Notes under the pieces: model-generated
The model's database searches: none
Told to the model about the DNA's origin: nothing
What the model saw: only the letters and a program-made list of their open reading frames with translations
DNA from: Noviherbaspirillum sp. L7-7A
GTDB lineage: Bacteria > Pseudomonadota > Gammaproteobacteria > Burkholderiales > Burkholderiaceae_D
Assembly: GCF_019052805.1 (NCBI RefSeq)
Contig: NZ_JAHQRJ010000001.1
Span: forward strand, 620,001 to 684,000
DNA: 64,000 bases
Direction: 5' to 3'
Translations under genes and position numbers: made by a program
Part shown: positions 16,204-24,732 of the stretch, piece after piece
How positions within the stretch are numbered: position 1 is the stretch's first letter
Layout of the letters: each line of letters begins with the position of its first letter

Positions 16204-18576
16204 ATGGGAATGAACCGCGGCGAATCGGACAGAAGCGATGCCTTAAGTCATGGCGAAGGCGGGGGAATGACTGCTTCCGTGCGCGAGCTTGTCAGCAGCG
16301 TGCTTGAAACGATTACGGTGATATGGCAGATCGAAGATGATCTGGTGTGCATCCTGCACCCAACTGCAGGGCCTGAACAAAGCGACGCCGTCCCAAGCTA
16401 TCTCGATGCGATGGCGGCCCGCGCCCTGCTTCATCCGAATGATCATAGCGAACTCAATGCGGCAATCAGCCGCTGTCTTTCGCGAAACATGCCCATCGTG
16501 ACCGTCGATCTGCGCGTGCGTACTCCTGAAGGATGGCTGCCAGTTACCGCAACCATGCGCGGCATGGCGTTTGATGAAGGCGGGCACATTACCCGCATCG
16601 TGGCCATGCTTCATCCGATTACCAATGGCGCGACGCTTCAGGCATTGCTGGCGCGCGACCGTCCCCTGGGAAAAAGCACAAAACTGGCTGCAGGCAGTGG
16701 CTCGCCGCAGGCAGCCAGCGCTGCGGTGTCCGAAGCGTCCGTGTTGTCCGGTTTTCTCGCAGCCCAGGCGCGTGTGATGAAAATGGTCCTGCATGGCGAT
16801 GACCTGCAGGCCATTCTGGAGGATGTCGCGCGCATGGTTGAGCAACTGGCGCCGGATTCGCTGTGTTCCGTGCTGCTGCTGAGCGAGGACGGCGAGCATT
16901 TCGGACGCTCCGCCGGGCCGTCGCTCCCTTCATCATTTCATCAGGCAATTCTGGAGTTAACGGTGGATCCCGCTACCGGCTCCTGCGGCGCCGCCGCCTA
17001 TCGACGCGCTCCGGTCATTACCACCGACATCGCCAGTGACCCCCTGTGGCGTAATTACCAGGGCCTGGCAGTGCCCAACGGTTTGGCGGCTTGCTATTCA
17101 AGGCCGTTCTTCGGCAAGTCAGGCCAAGTTCTCGGCACCGTGGCGATCTACCATCACATACCAGGCGCCCCGAGTCAATTTGAAATGGAGATCCTGACCG
17201 CCGCAGCCGACCTGGCCGGCGTTGCGGTCAGTGCCTATATTGCCGAGCGCCAGATACGCGACCTTTCGAGTTATGACGCATTGACCGGCCTGCCCAACCG
17301 CGATCGTTTCCGGCAGCTGCTTGAGGAGGAGTTGCATCAGGCACGGCGGCGGGGACAGGCGGCGGGGCTGCTTTGCATCGATCTGGATCGCTTCAGGCTG
17401 GTCAATGAAAGCCTGGGGCAGAAGGCGGGCGATGCCGTCCTGCGGCAGGCGGCGCGCCGCTTGCGCCAGGTTGCCGGCGCAGCCGATGAGACTGCACGGC
17501 TGGGCGCCGATGAATTCGTCGTGCTGGTGCGTAATCCTGCCTCGATGGAAAGCCTGCAATCCGTGGCGCGGGAACTGGCCCAGGCGCTGTCTGAACCGGT
17601 CGAAGTGGACCAGCGGGTATTTCGCCAGACGGCCAGCATCGGCCTATGCCTCTTTCCGGACGATGGCGACGATGCCCAGGCCTTGATGCGCGGTGCCGAC
17701 CTGGCGATGAGCCAGGCCAAGGCGCAGGGCGGCAATGTGGTCTGTCATTACGCCGCCGATATGCTGGCCGCCTCGGTGCAGCGGCTGGCATTAAGGGCGG
17801 ATCTGCCCGGTGCAGCCCAGCGCAAGGAACTATGCCTGCTGTACCAACCCAAGCTGGAACTGCGGTCCGGGCAGGTGACAGGCGCGGAAGCGCTGGTGCG
17901 CTGGATGCATCCGCAATATGGCTTGCTGTCGCCATCCATGTTCATCCCGATCGCCGAGACTTCCGGCGACATCATGGACATCGGCAACTGGGTGCTGAAT
18001 GAAGCGTGCCGGCAGATGGCGGCCTGGCGATCAGCAGGCGAGGTCGTGTTGCCAGTCGCCATCAATTTGTCGGCCCGTCAGTTTGCCGACCCCGCTCTGG
18101 CTGCCCATATCGAATCCGCCATCCGGCGCTACGATCTGGATGGCGCACTGCTCGAGCTTGAAGTGACGGAAAGCCTGGTGATCGAGGATCCGGCGCGCGC
18201 GGTGAAGGTTTTATCCGCCTTGCAGGCGATTGGCGTGCAGATTGCGGTCGACGACTTCGGCACTGGCTATTCGTCGCTGGCGCAACTGAAGCGCTTTCCG
18301 GTGAACAGCCTGAAGATAGACCGGTCCTTCGTGCAGGACGTTCCGGGCGAGCAGAATGATGCCGCCATCGTCAAGGCCATCATTGCGATGGGGCACGCAC
18401 TCAACCTGAAAGTCATTGCCGAGGGAGTTGAAACGCCGGATCAACTTGGCTTTTTGCAGCGTCACGACTGCGATGCGATTCAAGGCTACTACCTGAGCCA
18501 ACCCTTATCCGTTGACCAGTTGCGGGAATTCATGCATCGGCACCCCGCCGCTACGCTTACTTCACGTCCGGCTTGA
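16204..18576 (+). CDS. PAS/GAF-GGDEF-EAL protein, probable c-di-GMP phosphodiesterase
   Basis: This protein of about 790 aa has a PAS-like N-terminal region (to about 150), a GAF domain (about 190-340), a GGDEF domain (about 355-520) and an EAL domain (about 535-780). The cyclase motif reads RLGADEF, not GGDEF, and no RxxD inhibitory site precedes it, so cyclase activity is doubtful. The EAL domain keeps GAEALVRW, NLSARQF, EVTESLVIED, DDFGTGYSSL, KIDRSF and EGVET, so c-di-GMP hydrolysis is likely. No membrane segment is evident, so it is probably cytosolic. The start is uncertain: ATG 16204 chosen; ATG 16210, ATG 16267 (GAAGG 8 bases upstream) and TTG 16156 are alternatives. Its 3' end overlaps the opposite-strand small gene by 20 bases. 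Confidence 0.92.
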   Translation: MGMNRGESDRSDALSHGEGGGMTASVRELVSSVLETITVIWQIEDDLVCILHPTAGPEQSDAVPSYLDAMAARALLHPNDHSELNAAISRCLSRNMPIVTVDLRVRTPEGWLPVTATMRGMAFDEGGHITRIVAMLHPITNGATLQALLARDRPLGKSTKLAAGSGSPQAASAAVSEASVLSGFLAAQARVMKMVLHGDDLQAILEDVARMVEQLAPDSLCSVLLLSEDGEHFGRSAGPSLPSSFHQAILELTVDPATGSCGAAAYRRAPVITTDIASDPLWRNYQGLAVPNGLAACYSRPFFGKSGQVLGTVAIYHHIPGAPSQFEMEILTAAADLAGVAVSAYIAERQIRDLSSYDALTGLPNRDRFRQLLEEELHQARRRGQAAGLLCIDLDRFRLVNESLGQKAGDAVLRQAARRLRQVAGAADETARLGADEFVVLVRNPASMESLQSVARELAQALSEPVEVDQRVFRQTASIGLCLFPDDGDDAQALMRGADLAMSQAKAQGGNVVCHYAADMLAASVQRLALRADLPGAAQRKELCLLYQPKLELRSGQVTGAEALVRWMHPQYGLLSPSMFIPIAETSGDIMDIGNWVLNEACRQMAAWRSAGEVVLPVAINLSARQFADPALAAHIESAIRRYDLDGALLELEVTESLVIEDPARAVKVLSALQAIGVQIAVDDFGTGYSSLAQLKRFPVNSLKIDRSFVQDVPGEQNDAAIVKAIIAMGHALNLKVIAEGVETPDQLGFLQRHDCDAIQGYYLSQPLSVDQLREFMHRHPAATLTSRPA

Positions 18577-18793
18577 CCCGCATCCAGCGGGCAATGCCGA
18601 CGATGACGACAATGCCGACGAGGTCAGCCATCGCGCTTTGGGTGCTGACGGTGAAGCCGGCCAGGCCCTTGAGGCCTTGGACCATCATCCAGGCGCTCAA
18701 CGCGGACAGGGCGACGTGGCTCAGCGGACCGGAATAATTCTTCGAGAAGGCGGAAAGGAATCGGGATTTGTTCGGTTTGGACTGGTTGTTCAT
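18557..18793 (-). CDS. Small membrane protein, 78 aa
   Basis: ATG 18793 has AAGG 6 bases upstream. A basic N-terminus (MNNQSKPNKSRFLSAFSKN) is followed by two hydrophobic segments (about residues 23-45 and 50-70) and a short basic tail, so the protein probably spans the inner membrane twice. I recognise no family. It is convergent with the GGDEF/EAL gene and overlaps it by 20 bases. Confidence 0.7.
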   Translation of the reverse strand: MNNQSKPNKSRFLSAFSKNYSGPLSHVALSALSAWMMVQGLKGLAGFTVSTQSAMADLVGIVVIVGIARWMRVKPDVK

Positions 18794-19037
18794 GAAAAAC
18801 CTTGATGAGCGGGGATGTGGCGACAGGATCTGCACATTATCGCGACAAACAAAAGTTTCCCCAAGTAAATTTCTTACCAGGATTTAGGAAAGGGTGAATC
18901 GGCGCGGCGAGTGTATTAAAAAAGCTGCATTCCGTTATCTTCTTGCAAATAAGCATTAACTATTTGTTATCTGCATGAAAATCGCCGAAGTCGGCATGTT
19001 ACATCAGGTTTTGCCGCCGTGCGCATCCCGCATGATT

Positions 19038-20342
19038 TCACGCAAACATATAGCGGTTTTTACCTGCGGTTTTTGCCTTGACGACAGCTTCTTCCACCAT
19101 GTCTACCAATGACGTGGCGCTGTGCAGTTCGGCTGGATGGAAGCATATGCCGATGCTGGCCGTTATCCTGATTTCCATGCCGTCTATCCTGAATGGCCGG
19201 GCGATCGCCGCCAGCAGCTTGCCTGCGACAATCTCGGTGTTTTCGGATGTGTTGACGTCGACGACCAGGATGCCGAACTGGTCGCCATTCAGTCGGCCAA
19301 CCACGTCCGATTCACGCACCGCGCGCATCAGTCTTCTCGCCACCTCGGCAAGCAATTGATCGCAGTGGCGGTTGCCATAGGCCTGATTGAGTTGTCTGAA
19401 GCCATCGAGGTCGAGCAGCAAGAGCGCGGCGCCGTTGTAGCCGCAACGGCTGCCACGCTGCACCTGGTGCTTCAGCAATTCCACGAATAGTGCCCTGCCA
19501 GGCAAGCCGGTCAGGCTGTCGAAGTTGGCATTGCGCCAGTTGTGCTGTTCCAGCCGTGCGGCGCTGCCCAGTTCGGTGACTTTCAGCATCAGGCTGCCAT
19601 CGTCGAGCCGGTTGCCCCTGATTTCGCAGGCCGTTCCGGCCGAGTTTTCCTGCTCGAAGCAAAACGCCGGTTCGGATGTCAGTCGGCGCATTTGTTGCTC
19701 GACGACTTCGGCAAATGCAGCGTCGCCAAAGTCGCCCCGCGCAGCGCGGTAGTGCAGGATTTCAACCAATGCGTTGCCGCTGCCTGTCAGGCTTTCCGGC
19801 AAGCCAAGCAGTGAGGAAAAGCGGGCATTGCACAGTCGCAGCCGGTATTGCGGATCGAACACGGCCAGGCCGCTTTCCTGGCTGTTGGCAATCGCCAGCA
19901 TGAGGCTGCGCTCCTTTTCCAGTGCGGCGTCGATGGTCCGGGAATTTGTCTCGTTTTCCGCGGCAAATACAGGCACCAAGCGCCTGGCCAGGCGCGGCAG
20001 CTGGTCGATATACAGTTCCTCGCTATCCTTGACCAGATAGTCCAGGTTCTCCTGGCGCAAGGCCGGCGCTGCCTGGGCGATGTCGGCCGGTTCCACCAGC
20101 AACAGCACGGGAAGGTCAGGGCGGGATTTGCGGGCGGACCGCAGAATATCCAGGCCACTGCCGCTGGCAAGCCGGAAATTCGCCACGAGCATGTCAATGC
20201 GGTGCTGCGACAGTGCGGTGATGCCCGCCATGTCGCTGCTTACCAGGATGGCGTCAATGCCGCACGGTTCCAGGCGGCGCTGGACATCGCGCGCGCGCAG
20301 GGCATCGGATTCGGCGTAGAGCAGGGTGCAGTGGTTGGACAT
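19038..20342 (-). CDS. Degenerate receiver-PAS-GGDEF protein with intact I-site
   Basis: This 434-aa protein has a receiver-like domain (1-125) in which the phospho-acceptor is replaced by N55 (MLVANFRLASGSG), although the Lys of YLVKDS remains; a PAS-like domain (about 145-255); and a GGDEF domain (about 270-434). The cyclase signature is NGDQF, so catalysis is unlikely. An RxxD inhibitory site (RESD) lies exactly five residues before it, so c-di-GMP binding is plausible. I infer a signal receptor rather than an enzyme. Adjacent to, but transcribed opposite to, the GAF-GGDEF-EAL gene. The ATG at 20342 is the first of the domain sequence; no strong ribosome binding site is seen. Confidence 0.88.
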   Translation of the reverse strand: MSNHCTLLYAESDALRARDVQRRLEPCGIDAILVSSDMAGITALSQHRIDMLVANFRLASGSGLDILRSARKSRPDLPVLLLVEPADIAQAAPALRQENLDYLVKDSEELYIDQLPRLARRLVPVFAAENETNSRTIDAALEKERSLMLAIANSQESGLAVFDPQYRLRLCNARFSSLLGLPESLTGSGNALVEILHYRAARGDFGDAAFAEVVEQQMRRLTSEPAFCFEQENSAGTACEIRGNRLDDGSLMLKVTELGSAARLEQHNWRNANFDSLTGLPGRALFVELLKHQVQRGSRCGYNGAALLLLDLDGFRQLNQAYGNRHCDQLLAEVARRLMRAVRESDVVGRLNGDQFGILVVDVNTSENTEIVAGKLLAAIARPFRIDGMEIRITASIGICFHPAELHSATSLVDMVEEAVVKAKTAGKNRYMFA

Positions 20343-20414
20343 GGCGGGCAGGATGGGTCGTCAGGAAAAGGCGTTGCCTGGCACAGCGTCAACTGGCGGC
20401 GATAGCCGGGAAGT

Positions 20415-21563
20415 TCAATTAAGGAATTTTTCGTTCTTGGTGATGACGGTCATATCGACAAAGGTCGATCCGGTATGCCGTGTTGGCGAAAATTCGACTG
20501 GAAAGCCGATGTCGTAATTTTTCAGCGTGATGGTCTCGAGCGCGGCAATGAATTTCTCCCGACTCAGGTCCGCGCCGGCACGCCGCAGCCCTTCGGCAAA
20601 GACCTTGGCGGCGATGTAGCCTTCCAGGCTGGAAAAGTTGGGCTCGCCCTTGCCCTCGTTTTTCAGGGCGCGTGCATATTCGGCCACCACCGGGTTCGAG
20701 GCTTTCCAGGGAAAGGGAACGACCTGCGATACGCCTACGCCCTGGCCATCCGGGCCGAGCGCCTGCGCCAGCGGCTGGCTGCCGACGAAGGACACATTGT
20801 GGAACTGGCCGGTATATCCCGCAGCCCGCATCTGCTTGACCAGGGCGGCCGACGCGGCATAGGTACTGATCTGAATGATTGCATCGGGACGCCTGGCGAG
20901 CAGCCGCTGCGCCGCCTGGCTGACGTTGTTGCTGTTGCGCTCGACGGTGGTGCTATCGACAAGGTTCATGTTGCGCTTGCGTAGCGCCCGCTGGACGCCA
21001 TCCAGGCCGGCCTGGCCGTAGGCATCGTTCTGATGGAATGCAGCGATATTGCGTATGCCAACACGCACCAGCTGATCGACCAGATGTTCGGTTTCCTCCA
21101 CGTAACCGGCGCGGATATGGAATATCTGCCGGTTGAATGGCTCGCGTAGCGAAAGGGCCCCAGTGAAGGGCGCGAAAAATGGCACTTTGGCGCTGCTAAA
21201 GACGGGAAGTGCAGCGTTGCTCGTGGGTGTACCAACATAGCCGAACAGGGCGAATACCTGATCATTCTGTATCAGGCGCCTGGTATTTTCGACCGTCAAT
21301 GCGGGCTCGTATTTGTCATCGGCAGTAACGATCTCGATCCTTCTGCCATGAATTCCACCCTGTTTGTTGATCTGGTCAAAATACAACCGTGCGCCGGCAT
21401 TCAGGTCAATGCCCAGTTGAGCGGCAGGGCCGCTGAAGGCGGCGGACTGGCCCAGCAAGATCCGGTTGGCGCTGACCCCGGCTTCCGCAAGGCAGAGCAT
21501 GGGTGACAGAGCCAGCAGCACGCAGGCAAGGCTGTGGGCGAAACGACTGGATAAGGAAAACAT
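20415..21563 (-). CDS. ABC transporter periplasmic binding protein (Leu/Ile/Val-binding-like)
   Basis: The 382-aa product has a signal peptide (residues 1-26, cleavage after CLA) and a type I periplasmic binding fold of the Peripla_BP_6 / branched-chain amino-acid binding group: ILLGQSAAFSGPAAQLG at the start of the mature protein, then FALFGYVGTPTSNAALPV and NIAAFHQNDAYGQAGLDGV. No permease or ATPase gene is adjacent, so it is an orphan binding protein that may work with a transporter elsewhere or as a sensor input. Ligand unknown; amino acids, amides or aromatic acids are typical of the family. Confidence 0.9.
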   Translation of the reverse strand: MFSLSSRFAHSLACVLLALSPMLCLAEAGVSANRILLGQSAAFSGPAAQLGIDLNAGARLYFDQINKQGGIHGRRIEIVTADDKYEPALTVENTRRLIQNDQVFALFGYVGTPTSNAALPVFSSAKVPFFAPFTGALSLREPFNRQIFHIRAGYVEETEHLVDQLVRVGIRNIAAFHQNDAYGQAGLDGVQRALRKRNMNLVDSTTVERNSNNVSQAAQRLLARRPDAIIQISTYAASAALVKQMRAAGYTGQFHNVSFVGSQPLAQALGPDGQGVGVSQVVPFPWKASNPVVAEYARALKNEGKGEPNFSSLEGYIAAKVFAEGLRRAGADLSREKFIAALETITLKNYDIGFPVEFSPTRHTGSTFVDMTVITKNEKFLN

Positions 21564-21936
21564 GAGTAGCCTCTGGGCAATCTTGACGGCAAGTCGAATG
21601 TATCAGAAAAATGCATTCCCACATGCAATATTTGTATTGATTTAAAGAAATTTATGTTCGTAATTTGTAATTGCAAGACATTCGTGGCTTGTCGGCGGGA
21701 TGAAACGCTGCTGACGAAAACCCTGTGGTCGTTTCTGAAATTATTCCGGGTGCGAAAGTCGATTCAGTTATAGTGATGCTCGGTCAGCGACCTGCCATGA
21801 GAGAACGTTTAGCCGGGTAGTGATACTGAATCTGCCGGGCCGATTCTCCGGCTGGCATGGCGATCCACGATGCGCTTGCAGCTTCGGGGCAACGCTGCCG
21901 GTGTCAAGGAAAGTCTCTGTTAATCGTCTTGTTTGA
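21564..21936. other. Divergent intergenic region, nothing further recognised
   Basis: These 373 bases separate the binding-protein gene (minus) from the beta-propeller operon (plus) and must hold both promoters. The stretch 21600-21680 is AT-rich. I see no convincing operator, riboswitch or small gene. Confidence 0.5.
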
Positions 21937-22908
21937 ATGGTCATCATGCTTCAACTTCTTCGTCGCGCCATCTGTCTTGTCCTTGCTCTGACAGCCGCCG
22001 TAGCGCACGCCAATGTCGTCGTTGTCCTGAATTCACGGGATGCCACAGTCAGCCTGCTGGACCAGGTGACCCATCAGGAAATCGGTTCCCTCCCGGTAGG
22101 CAAGGAGCCACACCATCTGATGGCAACACCGGACAACAAGTCGCTCATCGTTGCCAGTGCCGTCAGCAATGAACTGATTTTCCTGGACCCGCGCACCGGC
22201 CAGATGCAGCGCCGGATCCCGGACATCATCGATCCCTACCAGATCGGTTTTTCGCCGGACAGCAAGTGGTTCGTCTCCAATGCGCTGCGCCTGGACCGGG
22301 TGGATATCTATGCCTATGACGGCAAGGACCTGAAGCTGAACAAGCGGGTGCCGCTGGCCAAGATGCCCAGCCACATGGCATTCACCAGGGACAGCAGGAT
22401 GGTGTTCATCACCCTGCAGGGAAGCGACCAGGTCAGCGCCATCGACCTGACCACGCAAGCAGTGAAATGGACCATGCCGGTCGGAAAGCTGCCTGCCGGT
22501 ATCGCCATGACGCCAGACGAAAAATATCTGCTGGTCGGCATCATGGGTAGCGATTATGTCGAGGTGATCGACTGGCGCACGCAGCAAACCGTCAAGCGGA
22601 TCAAGGCAGGGGCGGGCGCGCACAATTTCCGCCTGACCGGCGACAAGCGCTTCATCTTCGTTTCCAACCGGGTCTCCAATACCATCAACATCATCGACCA
22701 GGAAAAGCTGGAGAACGTGGGCACGATCGACGTTCCGGGCGGTCCGGACTGCATGGAACTGACTGACGATGGCAAGACATTGTGGGTCACGCTGCGCTGG
22801 ATCAAGAAGGTGGCCGTGATCGATGTGCCGAGCAAGAAAGTCATACAGATGATCCCGGTAGGCCGCTCGCCGCATGGCGTCTATTTCATCAATCACTCAC
22901 CGAGGTAA
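21937..22908 (+). CDS. Secreted YVTN-type beta-propeller protein
   Basis: The 323-aa product has a signal peptide (about residues 1-25, ending VAHA) followed by seven blade-like repeats such as DATVSLLDQVTHQEIGSLPV and NTINIIDQEKLENVGTIDVP, the pattern of YVTN/NHL-like propellers. These normally bind ligands or proteins, and some sit beside PQQ or heme enzymes; no catalytic motif is visible. No clear ribosome binding site precedes ATG 21937 or the alternative ATG 21946. It is the first of three tightly spaced genes: the deacetylase starts 5 bases after its stop. Confidence 0.88.
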   Translation: MVIMLQLLRRAICLVLALTAAVAHANVVVVLNSRDATVSLLDQVTHQEIGSLPVGKEPHHLMATPDNKSLIVASAVSNELIFLDPRTGQMQRRIPDIIDPYQIGFSPDSKWFVSNALRLDRVDIYAYDGKDLKLNKRVPLAKMPSHMAFTRDSRMVFITLQGSDQVSAIDLTTQAVKWTMPVGKLPAGIAMTPDEKYLLVGIMGSDYVEVIDWRTQQTVKRIKAGAGAHNFRLTGDKRFIFVSNRVSNTINIIDQEKLENVGTIDVPGGPDCMELTDDGKTLWVTLRWIKKVAVIDVPSKKVIQMIPVGRSPHGVYFINHSPR

Positions 22909-22912
22909 GCCG

Positions 22913-23719
22913 GTGCGACGCCTTGTCGCTGCTTCTTGCATCCTCCTGTCGACTGCGCCGGGGGCATCCGTGGCGCATGCCGGCGACTGCCGCGGCACCA
23001 TCTACCTGACCTTCGACACGGGCAGCCAGTCCCAGGCGCAGCTCATTGCGGACACGCTGCGCCGTCATCATGCCAAGGCCACTTTCTTCCTGGCCAATGA
23101 AAAGACCGTACGCGACGATTATTCCCTCGACCCGTCCTGGGCGCCGTACTGGAAAGCGCTGCGTGCGGAAGGCCATGCCTTCGGCAGCCATACGTTCGAT
23201 CATGTTTATGCGCTGCGCGACATGTCTGACGGCAAGCTGGAAGTGCGGCCGCAGTTCGGGCCGCAGGCTGGCAGGAAACTGGTCTGGACGCAGCAGCAGT
23301 ATTGCGATGAATTGCGCCGTGTCGATGGCCGGTTCCGCGAGCTGACCGGCGCCGGGCTGGATCCCTTCTGGCGCGCGCCAGGTGGCAAGCTGACCAAGGC
23401 GAGCCAGGCGGCCGGCCAGGCCTGCGGCCTGGTGCATGCCGGCTGGGCGCCGGCCGGGTTTTCGGGCGATGAATTGCCCAGCGAGCGTGTCTCGAATCAG
23501 GCGCTGCTGGCGCGCGCACTCAATGGACTGCGTGACGGCGATATCTTCATGGCGCATCTCGGTATCTGGTCACGCAAGGACCCATGGGCGCCCGCGGTGC
23601 TGGAACCATTGCTGGCCGGGCTGGAACAGAAGGGCTTTTGTTTTGCGACGCTGCGCGAGCATCCCGATTTGGGCAAGCGGCTGCAGTCCGGCGTCGCCGT
23701 GAAAGGAAGTCGCCCGTGA
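22913..23719 (+). CDS. Secreted polysaccharide deacetylase-like protein (NodB fold)
   Basis: I chose GTG 22913: GAGGTAA lies 4-5 bases upstream within the propeller stop region, and the product then begins with a good signal peptide (MRRLVAASCILL...SVAHA). The 268-aa protein has NodB-type motif 1 as LTFDTG, in which the second, metal-binding Asp of TFDDG is replaced by Thr; motif 2 SHTFDH is intact, and motif 3 is FWRAPGG. PdaA-type enzymes also vary at motif 1, so activity is not excluded. Expected role: N-deacetylation of an envelope or exported glycan in the periplasm. The gene ends in a GTGA overlap with the next. Confidence 0.88.
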   Translation: MRRLVAASCILLSTAPGASVAHAGDCRGTIYLTFDTGSQSQAQLIADTLRRHHAKATFFLANEKTVRDDYSLDPSWAPYWKALRAEGHAFGSHTFDHVYALRDMSDGKLEVRPQFGPQAGRKLVWTQQQYCDELRRVDGRFRELTGAGLDPFWRAPGGKLTKASQAAGQACGLVHAGWAPAGFSGDELPSERVSNQALLARALNGLRDGDIFMAHLGIWSRKDPWAPAVLEPLLAGLEQKGFCFATLREHPDLGKRLQSGVAVKGSRP

Positions 23720-24702
23720 TCGCATCGCTGTCCGATTCTTTTGCCACTGCCCAGGCATGGCTGTTCGAAACCGTTGTGCAGCCGCTGCTGTTCTGGTCGG
23801 GCCTGGGAGAATTTACCGAGAATGCCTTCGAAGGGACGGAATGGTTTCTGATTGGCGTCTGCGAGCTGGTGCTGCTGTGGCTGGTGCTGCGTCCGCTGGA
23901 GGCGCTGATTCCCGTCCATGCGTTCAATGATCGCCGAGCGCGCTGGAATGATTTCATCTATACCGTGGTGCATCGCCTGGGCGCTTTTACCTTGGTAATT
24001 TTCTTTTTGCTCGATCCGCTGATCGACCAGTTCACTGCCTTCCTGCACCTGCACGGCATACATCAGTTTGATCTCGACAAGGTCTGGCCCGGCGTCACCG
24101 ACCTGCCGCTGGTGTCCTTCTTCCTGTATCTGTTCGTGCTGGACTTTTTCGATTACTGGTATCACCGCGCCCAGCACAATATCGGCTGGTGGTGGGGGCT
24201 GCACAGCCTGCATCACAGCCAGCAGAACATGAATCTCTGGAGCGACGACCGCAACCACCTGCTGGATGATTTGCTGCGCGATCTGTTCCTGGCGGTCATC
24301 GCGCTGTTCATCGGCGTGCAGCCAGGACAGTATGTTCTGCTGGTTGCCCTGTCGCGCATTCTGCAGAGTGTCCAGCATGCCAATATCCGGCTGCACTTCG
24401 GTTCGGTGGGTGAGCGCCTGCTGGTTTCCCCACGCTTTCACCGGCTGCATCATGCGATCGGGGTCGGTCATGAGAGCCGTGGCCGCGGCAGCCTGGGCGG
24501 TCACAACTTCGCGGTGCTGTTTCCAGTATGGGACGTGCTGTTCGGCACGGCCCGCTTCGGCGGTGGATTTGCACTGACCGGTATACGGGACCAGCTGCCG
24601 CCGCCGCAAGGCAAGGGCAGGGACTATGGCCGGGGCTTCTGGCGCCAGCAATGGCTGGGCCTGCGACGCATGGTGGAGTACGGCCAGCGGGCGCGTCGCT
24701 GA
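23716..24702 (+). CDS. Sterol desaturase / fatty acid hydroxylase family membrane protein
   Basis: Start GTG 23716 overlaps the deacetylase stop (GTGA), with AAGGAAG 6 bases upstream; the longer open frame has no better start. The 328-aa product has several hydrophobic helices and the eight-His-type di-iron motifs of the family: HRAQH, HSLHH and HRLHH. Such enzymes hydroxylate or desaturate lipid chains in the inner membrane using O2. Translational coupling with a propeller and a deacetylase suggests a joint envelope-modifying function, but the substrate is unknown. Confidence 0.9.
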   Translation: MIASLSDSFATAQAWLFETVVQPLLFWSGLGEFTENAFEGTEWFLIGVCELVLLWLVLRPLEALIPVHAFNDRRARWNDFIYTVVHRLGAFTLVIFFLLDPLIDQFTAFLHLHGIHQFDLDKVWPGVTDLPLVSFFLYLFVLDFFDYWYHRAQHNIGWWWGLHSLHHSQQNMNLWSDDRNHLLDDLLRDLFLAVIALFIGVQPGQYVLLVALSRILQSVQHANIRLHFGSVGERLLVSPRFHRLHHAIGVGHESRGRGSLGGHNFAVLFPVWDVLFGTARFGGGFALTGIRDQLPPPQGKGRDYGRGFWRQQWLGLRRMVEYGQRARR

Positions 24703-24732
24703 CGTCCCGCTGTCGTTCGGGGTGCTGCTTCT

